Source of the DNA: an uncultured Hyphomicrobium sp.
Lineage (GTDB): Bacteria; Pseudomonadota; Alphaproteobacteria; Rhizobiales; Hyphomicrobiaceae
DNA: 64,000 nt
Direction of reading: 5' to 3'
Assembly: GCA_934555825.1 (NCBI GenBank)
Contig: CAKTFJ010000002.1
Coordinates: 124,001-188,000 of the forward strand
The position numbers were made by a program, and so were the translations under genes. Positions 56,446 to 64,000 of the stretch are shown here, one piece after another. The notes under the pieces are model-generated. The model was not told the DNA's origin, made no database searches, and worked only from the letters and a program-made list of their open reading frames with translations. Every line of letters starts with the position of its first letter. The stretch's first letter is position 1.

Positions 56446-57138
56446 TCAGGCTGCCGACTTTGCCGCGCGGGCTCGTTCGGCGGCGCTGCGGATGGCGGCG
56501 ATGTTGGCTGCGTAGCTTTCCTTAGATCCGCCCTTGAAGACGGCGGATCCTGCGACGAGCACGTTGGCGCCGGCTTCAACGACGAGAGGCGCCGTTTCGG
56601 GCGTGACACCGCCGTCCACTTCGAGGTCGATGGGACGGTTTCCGATCATCTCGCGCACGCGGCGGATTTTCTCGAGTTGCGCGGGAATGAAGGCTTGTCC
56701 GCCGAAGCCCGGATTGACTGTCATGAGAAGGACGAGATCGACGCGATCCAAAACGTGCTCGATCGTGCTCTCGTGCGTGCCAGGGTTAAGGGAGACGCCC
56801 GCGCGACAGCCTGCTGCGCGGATGGCCTGCAACGAGCGGTCGAGATGGGGACCAGCTTCGGCGTGGACTGTGACGATCTCAGCGCCTGCCTTGGCGAATG
56901 CCTCGATGTACGGATCGGCGGGCGCGATCATCAGGTGGCAGTCGAAGGTCTTTTTCGAGCTGCCGCGAATGGCCGAGATGATCGGCGGGCCGAATGTGAT
57001 GTTGGGTACGAAGTGGCCGTCCATCACGTCGAGATGAATCCAGTCCGCGCCTGCCGCGTCCACGTCCGCGACCTCGGCGCCGAGGCGCGCGAAATCTGCC
57101 GACAGAATCGAGGGGGCAATGATAAGCGGCCGTGACAT
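56446..57138 (-). CDS. rpe: Ribulose-phosphate 3-epimerase
   Basis: Interconverts ribulose-5-P and xylulose-5-P in the pentose phosphate and Calvin cycles. It has 230 residues. TIM-barrel metal motifs are [40 protein letters not shown] and [12 protein letters not shown]. The cbbP and cbbF genes lie 3-5 kb further on the same strand, so it may serve both cycles. Confidence 0.96.
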   Translation of the reverse strand: MSRPLIIAPSILSADFARLGAEVADVDAAGADWIHLDVMDGHFVPNITFGPPIISAIRGSSKKTFDCHLMIAPADPYIEAFAKAGAEIVTVHAEAGPHLDRSLQAIRAAGCRAGVSLNPGTHESTIEHVLDRVDLVLLMTVNPGFGGQAFIPAQLEKIRRVREMIGNRPIDLEVDGGVTPETAPLVVEAGANVLVAGSAVFKGGSKESYAANIAAIRSAAERARAAKSAA

Positions 57139-57242
57139 CGGGCGCGCCTCCCGTTGGTGGGTTTCCAGGCTCCTGCCCTACACGGCGGGGCGCGGCGCGG
57201 CAAGGGCGGAGACCGAAGATCCCACGGAGTCCGGTCGGGCGT

Positions 57243-58073
57243 TCAAGCGGGAGAGGTCAAGAGGGCCTTGCCGAGGGCGTTGCGAAGGCGCGGATGCTCG
57301 GGGAGCGCAATGCGGAATGTGCTCTGCAAGAGCTCCGCCATTGCGTCGGGGTTTTCGATGCGATTGCGCTCGCTTGCCTGTCCAGCGCGGTGGATGGCGT
57401 ATTCGCCGCCGCGCACCGTGTGACGGACGCCGGGCTCGGAACGGGCGACAAGCAGCCGGTCGCGAAAGGGCGAGGCAGGGTGCGTGGACACGTACCAGTT
57501 GCCGACCTCGAAATCGATGTCGGCCGGTTGCGTGAGATCGAACACATAGAGAGTGCGCCACGCGTCTTCGACTCGGGCGGCGAGGGTGTACGTCTCGCCG
57601 CTTCTAGCGAGACGATAGGGCTCGTTGAGTGTCTCTTGTTCTGCGTCCGTGTCGAGGCGCAACGGGGCGGTCGGTGTCATGCCGCCAAAGCCGACATCTG
57701 CGATGTAGCGCGTGCCGTCGATGGCGACGAGGGTGAGAACGTGCGTGCGGGCCGGGACGATACCGGGAGGCGTGTTCATCACCACGCGGCCGGTGAGGCC
57801 GTGCGCATCGAAGCCGAGGGCGCGGAGGAGGTTGAGAAACAGCAAATTCAGCTCGAAGCAGTACCCCCCGCGACCTTCATCGAGAACCTTATGCTGCAGC
57901 GACGGCAGGTCGAGCCGCACCGGATCGCCCAGAATCATCGCAAGCGTTTCGAACGGAATGGCAGAGATGTGATGGCGCTGGAGGGCGGCAAGCGTCTCCA
58001 GAGACGGCGTGGTTGAGCCGGCATATTCGATGCGCGCGAGATACGCCGGAACGTTTATCCCGTCGGAGTTCAT
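57243..58073 (-). CDS. nat: Arylamine N-acetyltransferase
   Basis: Transfers acetyl from acetyl-CoA to arylamines and related compounds. It has 276 residues from the ATG at 58073. The catalytic triad is C72 (RGGYCFELN), H111 (RTHVLTLV) and D126 (ADVGFGG). FETLAMILGDPV is the conserved N-terminal helix region. Upstream in-frame ATGs would add a basic stretch that is not part of the family. Confidence 0.94.
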   Translation of the reverse strand: MNSDGINVPAYLARIEYAGSTTPSLETLAALQRHHISAIPFETLAMILGDPVRLDLPSLQHKVLDEGRGGYCFELNLLFLNLLRALGFDAHGLTGRVVMNTPPGIVPARTHVLTLVAIDGTRYIADVGFGGMTPTAPLRLDTDAEQETLNEPYRLARSGETYTLAARVEDAWRTLYVFDLTQPADIDFEVGNWYVSTHPASPFRDRLLVARSEPGVRHTVRGGEYAIHRAGQASERNRIENPDAMAELLQSTFRIALPEHPRLRNALGKALLTSPA

Positions 58074-58225
58074 TGAACGTCCTCTCGCGTCTCGTGACGG
58101 TTCCGTGGGGAACAGCGCGGTGCGACGCATTTTCGTTTGTATTCGTACGAACGGAGTTCGCCGTGCGCGCGCTCGTCGCGTCGGCACCGTTCCGCATCTT
58201 TAATTCTATAATGGGGAGAAGCGCA

Positions 58226-58453
58226 ATGCGTGTGCTTTGGATCTTGGGTGTTGCAACTGTTCTGTTCGTTTCGATGCCGATCTCTCACGCCGACGCCCGA
58301 TGGGTTTGCCGGGCATCGAGCAGTACAGGATCGTGGGGAATGGGTTGGCACAACAGCAGCAGACCGTATGCGAGCAGCCGGGCTCTGCTCGAGTGCGCCG
58401 TTCGCACGCCGAGGAACCGGACCTGTTACGTGCGCTCCTGCAGGCGGCGTTAA
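58226..58453 (+). CDS. Small exported protein
   Basis: A 75-residue protein with a signal peptide (VLWILGVATVLFVSMPISHADA). The mature 50 residues hold four cysteines (WVCRASS; LLECAVR; RTCYVRSC) and are basic. GGGGAGA lies 6 bases upstream of the ATG at 58226. It converges on the cytochrome gene with a gap of four bases. No named family recognised. Confidence 0.65.
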   Translation: MRVLWILGVATVLFVSMPISHADARWVCRASSSTGSWGMGWHNSSRPYASSRALLECAVRTPRNRTCYVRSCRRR

Positions 58454-58457
58454 GCGC

Positions 58458-58922
58458 TTAATCTGCGTGCAGAGACTTGATCCAGGTAACGATCTTCCAC
58501 ATGTCGTCGGCCGATTTTACGATGTCTTTTGCATGAGGCATCGGGCCGACGACGCTTTCGGTTCCGATGCGGCTGTAGCCGGCTGCCTGGAGGTCGTCTG
58601 AACCGAGCGTGATCAACCGAAACAGTGTGTCGTCGTCGTCGCCGTAGACCCATACCTGATTGCTGAGCGGCGGGCCCATGCCGCCGCCGCCCGTGCCGCC
58701 GTGACAACCGTTGCAGCCGGCGGCCATGTAGAGCTTATGGCCTTCTTCCGCTGCGGCCGCATCTCCGCTGTGTGGGTTCTTGAGTTCGCCCTTTTCCGCG
58801 CTTTCGACGGCCTCCAGCGGAGATTGCGCGTGGGCGTCGTAAACGGCGGCGCTTGCGGCCATCATCGACACTGCGAGGCTCGCTGTGATTGCGGTACGAA
58901 GGGTTGCGGCAGGCATCGTCAT
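58458..58922 (-). CDS. Periplasmic c-type cytochrome (cytochrome cL/XoxG-like)
   Basis: A 154-residue monohaem cytochrome. A signal peptide (RTAITASLAVSMMAASAAVYDAHA) precedes the mature chain. Haem is bound at CNGCH; the axial Met is probably in VVGPMPHAKDI. The pattern GGGGMGPPLSNQVWVYGDDDDTLFRLI and MWKIVTWIKSL (in pieces) recalls cytochrome cL and XoxG, partners of methanol dehydrogenases, but no xoxF or mxaF is here. GGAG lies 9 bases upstream of the ATG at 58922. The electron donor is thus an open question. Confidence 0.85.
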   Translation of the reverse strand: MTMPAATLRTAITASLAVSMMAASAAVYDAHAQSPLEAVESAEKGELKNPHSGDAAAAEEGHKLYMAAGCNGCHGGTGGGGMGPPLSNQVWVYGDDDDTLFRLITLGSDDLQAAGYSRIGTESVVGPMPHAKDIVKSADDMWKIVTWIKSLHAD

Positions 58923-59090
58923 GAGGGTGCGCTCCTTTTTCTTGTTGTGCGCACCAAACGCAATGTGCCGCGCATCGTTGCGATGCGTGTTGAAAAACGG
59001 GAAAAATTCCTCGGCACAAAGATGATGTTTGTTGTCAGGAATTGGTTTGAAAATTTGCGACGTTGCGATGGAGAAGCGCAATTGGGGCAG

Positions 59091-60269
59091 CTAATCCCGA
59101 TTGGCGATGGGCGCTCTGAACGTGAAGCGTGTTTCGTCATCTGCGGAAGATACGGAGAGCGTGCCGCCGTGGGCACGGCAGATCTCGGAGGCGATATAGA
59201 GGCCCAGTCCCAATCCCTCTTTTGAGCCGCGCGTTTCGAGCGCATTGAAGGGTTCGAAAATCGTCTTGAGCTTCGAAGGAGGGATCGGGTTTCCTTCGTT
59301 TGCGATGGTCACTACGAGATGTTTGTCCTCGATGATGCCGGAAATGCGGATCGGCGTGTCTGGCGCGCCATGCTTGACGGCATTGGAGACGAGATTGGAT
59401 ACGAGTTGGCCGATGCGGTCGGGGTCTGCCATCACAGGCCCTGGAATGTTGACCTCGACATTGAATATCCGGTTGGGGCGGGCGGCTTCGATCTCGCGCA
59501 CGACCTGATGCAGCACTTCGGCAAGTTCGAACAGAACGGGGCGGATCGGCAAACCACCGCCCAGTCTCCCTCGCGCGAGGTCGAGCAGGTTCTCGATCAG
59601 CTCTCCCATGCGGTCGGTGCTGTGATTGAGGTGCCCGAGCACGTCCTTGGCTTTGTCGTCAAGGTGCGTGCGGGACAGGAGCGAAAGGCCTGCCTTGATC
59701 GAAGCCAGCGGATTTCTGAGGTCATGGCCGAGCACGGCGACAAAACGTTCGCGCGCGTCGCCCATTTCCTTGGCACTCGCGAGCTCGGCTTCGGCCTTGT
59801 CGATCTGGGCGTGCATGTCGAGATGGAAGCCGATGAGCTCGGCGAACATCTTGAACGTGCCGAGGATTTCCGGCCGGTTCAAACTGGCTGGGTTCGGGTC
59901 GATGGCGCAGAGCGTGCCGAAGAAGCTGCCGCCGGGGAGGACGATCGGCATCGAAATGTAGCTTTTGAAGCCGTACATCGCTGGTGTCGGATGCGCGATG
60001 TAGCGCGGATCGCGGCTCACATCGTCAATGATCACGGGCACGCCCGATTGGCGGATCTCGTGGCAGATCGTCGTTTCGATGGCGAGCTCTCCGCCAGGAT
60101 CCAGGCCGAAGCCCAGGTCGTCCCGCGTCGCGCAGGCGATCCACCTCTGCTCTGTGACGCGTGCGATCGCAACGAAGCGCATGTCCGTCAGGCGTCGGAT
60201 AACGTCGAGGATCGTCGGGATCGCGGGGATTCGCTGGATAGCGGCCAGGTCTCTGTCGAAGTTACTCAT
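59091..60269 (-). CDS. GAF-domain sensor histidine kinase
   Basis: A 392-residue soluble kinase with no membrane segment. An N-terminal GAF domain covers about 15-150 (MPIVLPGGSFFGTLCAIDP). The HisKA helix pair has His182 in LGHDLRNPLASIKAG. The HATPase domain has SNLVSNAVKHG and EGLGLGLYIASEICRAHGG. No response regulator is adjacent. It sits 31 bases after cbbP in the cbbF-cbbP direction, so it is probably co-transcribed. Confidence 0.93.
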   Translation of the reverse strand: MSNFDRDLAAIQRIPAIPTILDVIRRLTDMRFVAIARVTEQRWIACATRDDLGFGLDPGGELAIETTICHEIRQSGVPVIIDDVSRDPRYIAHPTPAMYGFKSYISMPIVLPGGSFFGTLCAIDPNPASLNRPEILGTFKMFAELIGFHLDMHAQIDKAEAELASAKEMGDARERFVAVLGHDLRNPLASIKAGLSLLSRTHLDDKAKDVLGHLNHSTDRMGELIENLLDLARGRLGGGLPIRPVLFELAEVLHQVVREIEAARPNRIFNVEVNIPGPVMADPDRIGQLVSNLVSNAVKHGAPDTPIRISGIIEDKHLVVTIANEGNPIPPSKLKTIFEPFNALETRGSKEGLGLGLYIASEICRAHGGTLSVSSADDETRFTFRAPIANRD

Positions 60270-60300
60270 CGCGTGCCTGCGCGTAACCGATCATTTGGCC

Positions 60301-61179
60301 TCAGAAGAAGGTGCGACGCTTTCTTTCGATCAATTGCAGGATCATCGGCGTCAGGATGAGCTGCATTGCAAGGTCGAGTTTGCCGCCGGGGATCACGATC
60401 GAGTTGGCGCGCGACATGAAGCTGTCGTGGATCATCGACTGTAGATAGGAAAAGTCGATGCCGCGCGGGTTCTTGAAGCGGATGACGACCATGGACTCGT
60501 CGGGGGTCGGAATCCAACGGGCTACGAACGGGTTCGACGTATCGACGGTGGGGATGCGCTGGAAGTTGATGTCGGTCTCGGTGAATTGCGGGCAGATGTA
60601 TTTCACGTAGTCCGGCATTCTGTGCAGGATGACGTCCGTGATCGCCTCTGGCGAATAGCCTCGCTCCGCCTTGTCGCGGTGGATCTTCTGGATCCATTCG
60701 AGGTTGATTACCGGCACCACGCCGATGCGCAGATCCGCAAAGCGGGCGATGTTCACGTTCTTTGTGACGGCGGCGCCGTGCAGGCCCTCGTAGATCATGA
60801 GATCGGTGCCGTAGGGGATCTCTTCCCACGGCGTAAATGTGCCGGGCGGCGTGCCGAAAAGCTCGGCTTCGGTTTCGTCGTGGACGTAGTGGCGGGTGCG
60901 CCCGGTGCCGATCTCGCCGTAGGATTTGAAAAGTTGCTCCAGCTCGGGGAGCAGATTTGCCGCTTCGCCGAAGTGACTCAGCGAGGGGGTTCCGGCGGAG
61001 GCCGCTTCCTTCGCAAGGTCGTTCATCTCATCCCGCCCGTAACGGTGGAACGCGTCGCCTTCGATGAAGACGGCGGTGATCTTCTCACGCCGGAAGATCT
61101 GCTCGAACGTGCGCCGGACACTCGTCGTGCCGGCGCCGGACGAGCCCGTGACGGATATGATGGGGTGCTTGGCGGACAT
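60301..61179 (-). CDS. cbbP: Phosphoribulokinase
   Basis: Makes ribulose-1,5-bisphosphate, the RuBisCO substrate, from ribulose-5-P. It has 292 residues, the class I bacterial length. The P-loop variant GSSGAGTTSV is at 12-21. EGDAFHRYGRDEM, MIYEGLHGAAV and VINLEWIQKIHRDKAERGYS are family signatures. It follows cbbF by 62 bases. Confidence 0.96.
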   Translation of the reverse strand: MSAKHPIISVTGSSGAGTTSVRRTFEQIFRREKITAVFIEGDAFHRYGRDEMNDLAKEAASAGTPSLSHFGEAANLLPELEQLFKSYGEIGTGRTRHYVHDETEAELFGTPPGTFTPWEEIPYGTDLMIYEGLHGAAVTKNVNIARFADLRIGVVPVINLEWIQKIHRDKAERGYSPEAITDVILHRMPDYVKYICPQFTETDINFQRIPTVDTSNPFVARWIPTPDESMVVIRFKNPRGIDFSYLQSMIHDSFMSRANSIVIPGGKLDLAMQLILTPMILQLIERKRRTFF

Positions 61180-61241
61180 GCTTACTGCTTCGGTTTCTTT
61201 GGGACTGCGGCGTTAAGGATTGGGCGAGAGATCTCCTTGGG

Positions 61242-62282
61242 TCAGATCCGGAACAGGCCCCGGCGCCCAAACAGCGGCGAGCGTTCTCCGAGGCCATGCG
61301 GATCATGGTGAAGGCGGACAACATACTCCACCTCGGTCCGCGAACCGGCGATGAAAGGTGTCCGTTGGTGAAGAGACGTGGGCGGAATGTCTAAAATTCG
61401 CTCGTAGCCGGAGGAGGCTGCGCCGCCAGCCTGCTCGATGATCCAGCCGAGCGGGTTGGCCTCGTAGACAAGACGGAGGCGGCCCATGGAGTAGCTTTCG
61501 CGAAGGTCGCTCGGATAAAGGAAAATGCCGCCGCGTGTCAGGATGCGGTAGATGTCGGCCACGGGCGAGGCCGTCCAGCGCATGTTGAAATTCTTGCCGC
61601 GCGGGCCGCCGCGGCCGCGCAGGCAATCGTCAACGTAAGTGCGGATCGCCTCGTCCCAGTGGCGGTAATTCGAGGCGTTGATCGCGTATTCGCGCGTCGC
61701 GGTCGGTATGTCGACCTTTTCGCTGGTCAGAAGGAAGCGTCCGGTTGGGCGATCGAGGGTGAAGATCTGCGTGCCGCGTCCTACGGTCAGAACGAGGGAC
61801 GTGAAGGGCCCGTAGACGGCAAAGCCCGCTGCGAGTTGCGCTGTTCCTGGCTGCAGAAAGCTCGATCCGTCGGCGCCCTGGCAACGCGTGGGCAGCACAG
61901 TGAAGATCGTACCGATCGACGTATTGGCGTCGGTGTTGGACGAACCGTCGATCGGATCGATGGCGACCGCGAGAGGTGCGCCGGGGTTGATGGGGAGCGG
62001 CCACTCCAGTTCTTCGGAGCCGAGCGTCGCAACGGGCGCGCCTTTAAGGGCTTCGACGATAAGATTGTTGGCGCGGACGTCGATCTCTTTCTGAGGATCG
62101 GCGCCTGTCTGTTGACCGGTTTCGGCGCCGAGCGCGCCGGCGAGGGGGCCTTGGCTGATCAATTCGCCGATCCGGCAGCAGGCCTCTGAAAGGCGCATGA
62201 CGGTTTCGGCGACTCCGGCCTTTTCCGTGTTGCTCCCAGCCCACCGGTTCAGGAAGGTCCCGAGATCCTCCGGGTTACTCAT
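61242..62282 (-). CDS. cbbF: Class I fructose-1,6-bisphosphatase
   Basis: Calvin-cycle and gluconeogenic phosphatase of 346 residues. Metal and active-site motifs are present: GSEELEWP, AIDPIDGSSNTDANTSIGTIF and the substrate loop NMRWTASPVADIYRIL. It is the first gene of cbbF-cbbP-kinase. A LysR-type box lies 119 bases upstream. No cbbR or RuBisCO genes are in the window. Confidence 0.96.
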   Translation of the reverse strand: MSNPEDLGTFLNRWAGSNTEKAGVAETVMRLSEACCRIGELISQGPLAGALGAETGQQTGADPQKEIDVRANNLIVEALKGAPVATLGSEELEWPLPINPGAPLAVAIDPIDGSSNTDANTSIGTIFTVLPTRCQGADGSSFLQPGTAQLAAGFAVYGPFTSLVLTVGRGTQIFTLDRPTGRFLLTSEKVDIPTATREYAINASNYRHWDEAIRTYVDDCLRGRGGPRGKNFNMRWTASPVADIYRILTRGGIFLYPSDLRESYSMGRLRLVYEANPLGWIIEQAGGAASSGYERILDIPPTSLHQRTPFIAGSRTEVEYVVRLHHDPHGLGERSPLFGRRGLFRI

Positions 62283-62400
62283 CTGGCATCGTTCCTCTCC
62301 CCCGCGGCTCGGCCGGTCGCCGCCCTGGTTGGAGGCGTCGCCGGCTTATTTGGCCGACTCCCATTCCAGGGCTCGCCGCGGTTTCGCGCAAGAGCGGTCT

Positions 62401-62417
62401 CATGCGTATTCCGCATG
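62401..62417. promoter_or_regulatory. LysR-type (CbbR-like) binding site upstream of cbbF
   Basis: CATGCG-TATTC-CGCATG, a perfect inverted repeat that contains the T-N11-A core (T62403 to A62415) used by LysR regulators. It lies 119 bases before cbbF. A second repeat AACAAC...GTTGTT is at 62482-62504. Confidence 0.5.
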
Positions 62418-62526
62418 TGCCAACGGTTGTCCCGGAGGTTTTTCAAAGAACTCACGCCACATCTATGAATTATTAAGGTCGAACAACTACAATCTAAGGT
62501 TGTTATTGGGGTGATGGGGATCGCTG

Positions 62527-63393
62527 GTGATCGCAGGGCGGATGGCGTCGGCTTGGGGTGTTGTGCGGATGCTTCGCCGCTGGATGTCGGGGCCGCAATT
62601 CGTTCTCGCGGTGTTGCTTTCAGCGCTGATCAACGCGGCGGTGCTCTCGTCGTCGCTCTATCTGTTCCATCTCTATGAGAGCGTCCTGCCGAGAGGCGCG
62701 GGCTCAGAGCTCATGCTGTCCACGGGCCTCGTCGTGGGGCTATTCGGGATTTTTGCTGTCCTCGATTTTCTACGTGCCCGGGTGCTAGGCCGAGCCGGGG
62801 CGGCGTTTGTGCGGGATCTGGAGCGGGGCGCGTGCTGTAGCGACGCGGTGAAGCCGAGGGATGTCGACGGGGCGCGGCGCTTTTCGGCTGGTGGGGGTTT
62901 GGCCGCCTTGTTCGATGCGCTGTGGCTGCCTGTTTCATTTGCGGGGCTCTCTCTCGTCCACCCGTTGCTCGCGCTCTACGCGCTTTTGTGCGGGGTGCTG
63001 ACCGCCGCCATCGCCGTCGGAAGCGATGTAGCGCACCGTTCGAAGGTATTCGGGAGTTCGGACAGGATGCTTGCTGTTGCTGCGGTTGCCAAGGCGATCA
63101 GGCTGATGCTGCCGTTCGGGGGGATCGGGTTCGGTGCGTGGCTGGTGATCGAGAATGCGATGAGCGCCGGGGGATTGATCGCCTCGAGCGTCATGATGGG
63201 GCGCGCTTTGGCCGTGCTCGACGGCGCGCTGTTGCATTGGCGCAGCTTAGTGGCAATGGCTCGAACGTTGGGCGCAATGATTGTGCATTCGGAAAAGCCT
63301 GCCACGTCTACCGCATCGAACGTTGCATTCGGTCGGTTAAATCTTGAACTCTTCGATGCTCGCGAAGGCGGAGCGCAAGGCATTCGACCATGA
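62527..63393 (+). pseudogene. Decayed type I secretion ABC transporter (PrtD-like), membrane domain only
   Basis: A 288-residue frame. FVLAVLLSALINAAVLSSSLYLFHLYESVLP is the PrtD/HlyB-type first membrane pair, and LAALFDALWLPVSFAGLSLVHPLLALYALL the next. Sequence then jumps near IAVGSDVAHRSK to VFGSSDRMLAVAAVAKAIRLMLPFGG, which in intact members lies about 60-80 residues further on. The membrane domain ends with GGLIASSVMMGRALAVLDGALLHWRSLV. The ATPase domain is missing, and the end overlaps the Anbu gene by 57 bases. It reads as a pseudogene with internal and 3' loss. Confidence 0.65.
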
Positions 63394-64000
63394 GGCAGAA
63401 AGCTTTGTGAAGTATTCGTCGTTCTGGCAAATGCGTTTTTCGCGCCGCACGTCGAGGCTGTCGCGCTCGTAGAGCAGGATGTCGATCGGCATCCCGACCG
63501 ACAAGTTCGAGCGGAGCGTTGAATCGAAGGACAGAAGAATGAGCTTTGCAGCGTCGCCAAGACCCATCTCTGGGCGTGCCACGCGATCCAGGATGGGCTT
63601 GCCGTATTTGTGCTCGCCGATCTGGAGGAACGGCGTGTCGTCCGTCGCCTCGATGAAGTTGCCCTCGGAATAGATCTGATACAGCCGCGGACGCTCCGCG
63701 CCAATCTGGCCGCCCAGGATGAAGGATGCGGAGAAGCCGGCCTTGCTCATTTCGAGAGCCGCGCCGTCGATGCGGCGCACCTCGCGGACCGCATCTCCGA
63801 CGAGGCGTGCGGCCCGGAACATCGAGGGGACGGTGAAGAGCGTCGGATTCGTATTGTCGGGCGTGGCGAGCTGCTCGTTGAGATTGCTCACGACCGACTG
63901 AGTGACGGCCAAGTTGCCGGCCGACATCAGCACGATCACCCGGTCGCCGGGCTGGCGCCAGAAGTGTAGCTTGCGGTACTGGGCCACGTTGTCGACGCCC
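63337..64000 (-). CDS. Anbu proteasome-like peptidase, 5' end cut by window
   Basis: About 221 residues of a proteasome-fold protein (COG3484, Anbu). The visible chain begins VDNVAQYRKLHFWRQPGDRVIVLMSAGNLAVTQSVV (in pieces), which in complete proteins follows an N-terminal nucleophile region that here lies beyond 64000. SASFILGGQIGAERPRLYQIYSEGNFIEAT and KLILLSFDSTLRSNLSVGMPIDILLY (in pieces) are characteristic. Anbu genes often neighbour ATP-grasp, alpha-E and transglutaminase-like genes, which could lie to the right. Confidence 0.9.
   Translation of the reverse strand, partial: GVDNVAQYRKLHFWRQPGDRVIVLMSAGNLAVTQSVVSNLNEQLATPDNTNPTLFTVPSMFRAARLVGDAVREVRRIDGAALEMSKAGFSASFILGGQIGAERPRLYQIYSEGNFIEATDDTPFLQIGEHKYGKPILDRVARPEMGLGDAAKLILLSFDSTLRSNLSVGMPIDILLYERDSLDVRREKRICQNDEYFTKLSASWSNALRSAFASIEEFKI

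Overview
The window is GC-rich chromosomal DNA from an alphaproteobacterium, most likely of the order Hyphomicrobiales (Rhizobiales). The pointers are a CcrM-type DNA methyltransferase with a CtrA-type box upstream, the def-fmt-truA cluster, map followed by radC, an Flp-pilus TadE/TadG pair, DUF1217, a cyclopropane-fatty-acid synthase and an initiator tRNA with a rhizobial-type anticodon stem. The Calvin-cycle genes cbbF and cbbP suggest an organism that can fix CO2 or descends from one that could. A small cytochrome c of the type seen in methylotrophs fits a Hyphomicrobium- or Rhodomicrobium-like relative, but the genus cannot be fixed from this sequence. I see no prophage, integrase, insertion sequence or CRISPR array.

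Layout. 1-4.2 kb: ccrM (cut by the left edge), a chemoreceptor, and rplS with an extra helix-hairpin-helix domain behind a structured leader. 4.4-10.2 kb: map, radC, an alpha/beta hydrolase, trxB, an SMP-30-like lipoprotein and a LysR regulator. 10.5-15.9 kb: leuC and leuD, separated by two HExxH zinc-protease-like genes and a helical protein, then a D,D-carboxypeptidase. 15.9-23.2 kb: two divergent operons, lutABC (L-lactate oxidation) and glcDEF (glycolate oxidase). 23.2-32.7 kb: a palindromic repeat, a metallophosphoesterase, mepA, two hydrolases (one frameshifted), a TerB-like protein, folE, an SDR, and def-fmt-truA read leftward. 32.7-37.9 kb: a retropepsin-like RimB-type protein, a glycosyltransferase, a MATE exporter, recR, and AraC and MarR regulators. 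38.1-47.4 kb: a large DUF1217 repeat protein, a GntR regulator, TadE/TadG, a P-type ATPase and a Tat-exported Rossmann protein. 47.6-58.9 kb: tRNA-fMet, a PabB-PabC fusion, small membrane and exported proteins, hrpB, cfa, rpe, nat and a cytochrome c. 59.1-64 kb: a GAF histidine kinase, cbbP, cbbF, a decayed type I secretion gene and an Anbu proteasome-like peptidase cut by the right edge.

Working together: GlcDEF and LutABC both feed electrons from 2-hydroxyacids into the respiratory chain. GlcDEF would also salvage glycolate made by RuBisCO oxygenation, which fits with cbbF, cbbP and rpe in the same window. Def, Fmt, Map and the initiator tRNA form the start and N-terminal processing set for translation.

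Coordinates and translations come from reading the sequence by eye. Functional names are family recognition without any database search.
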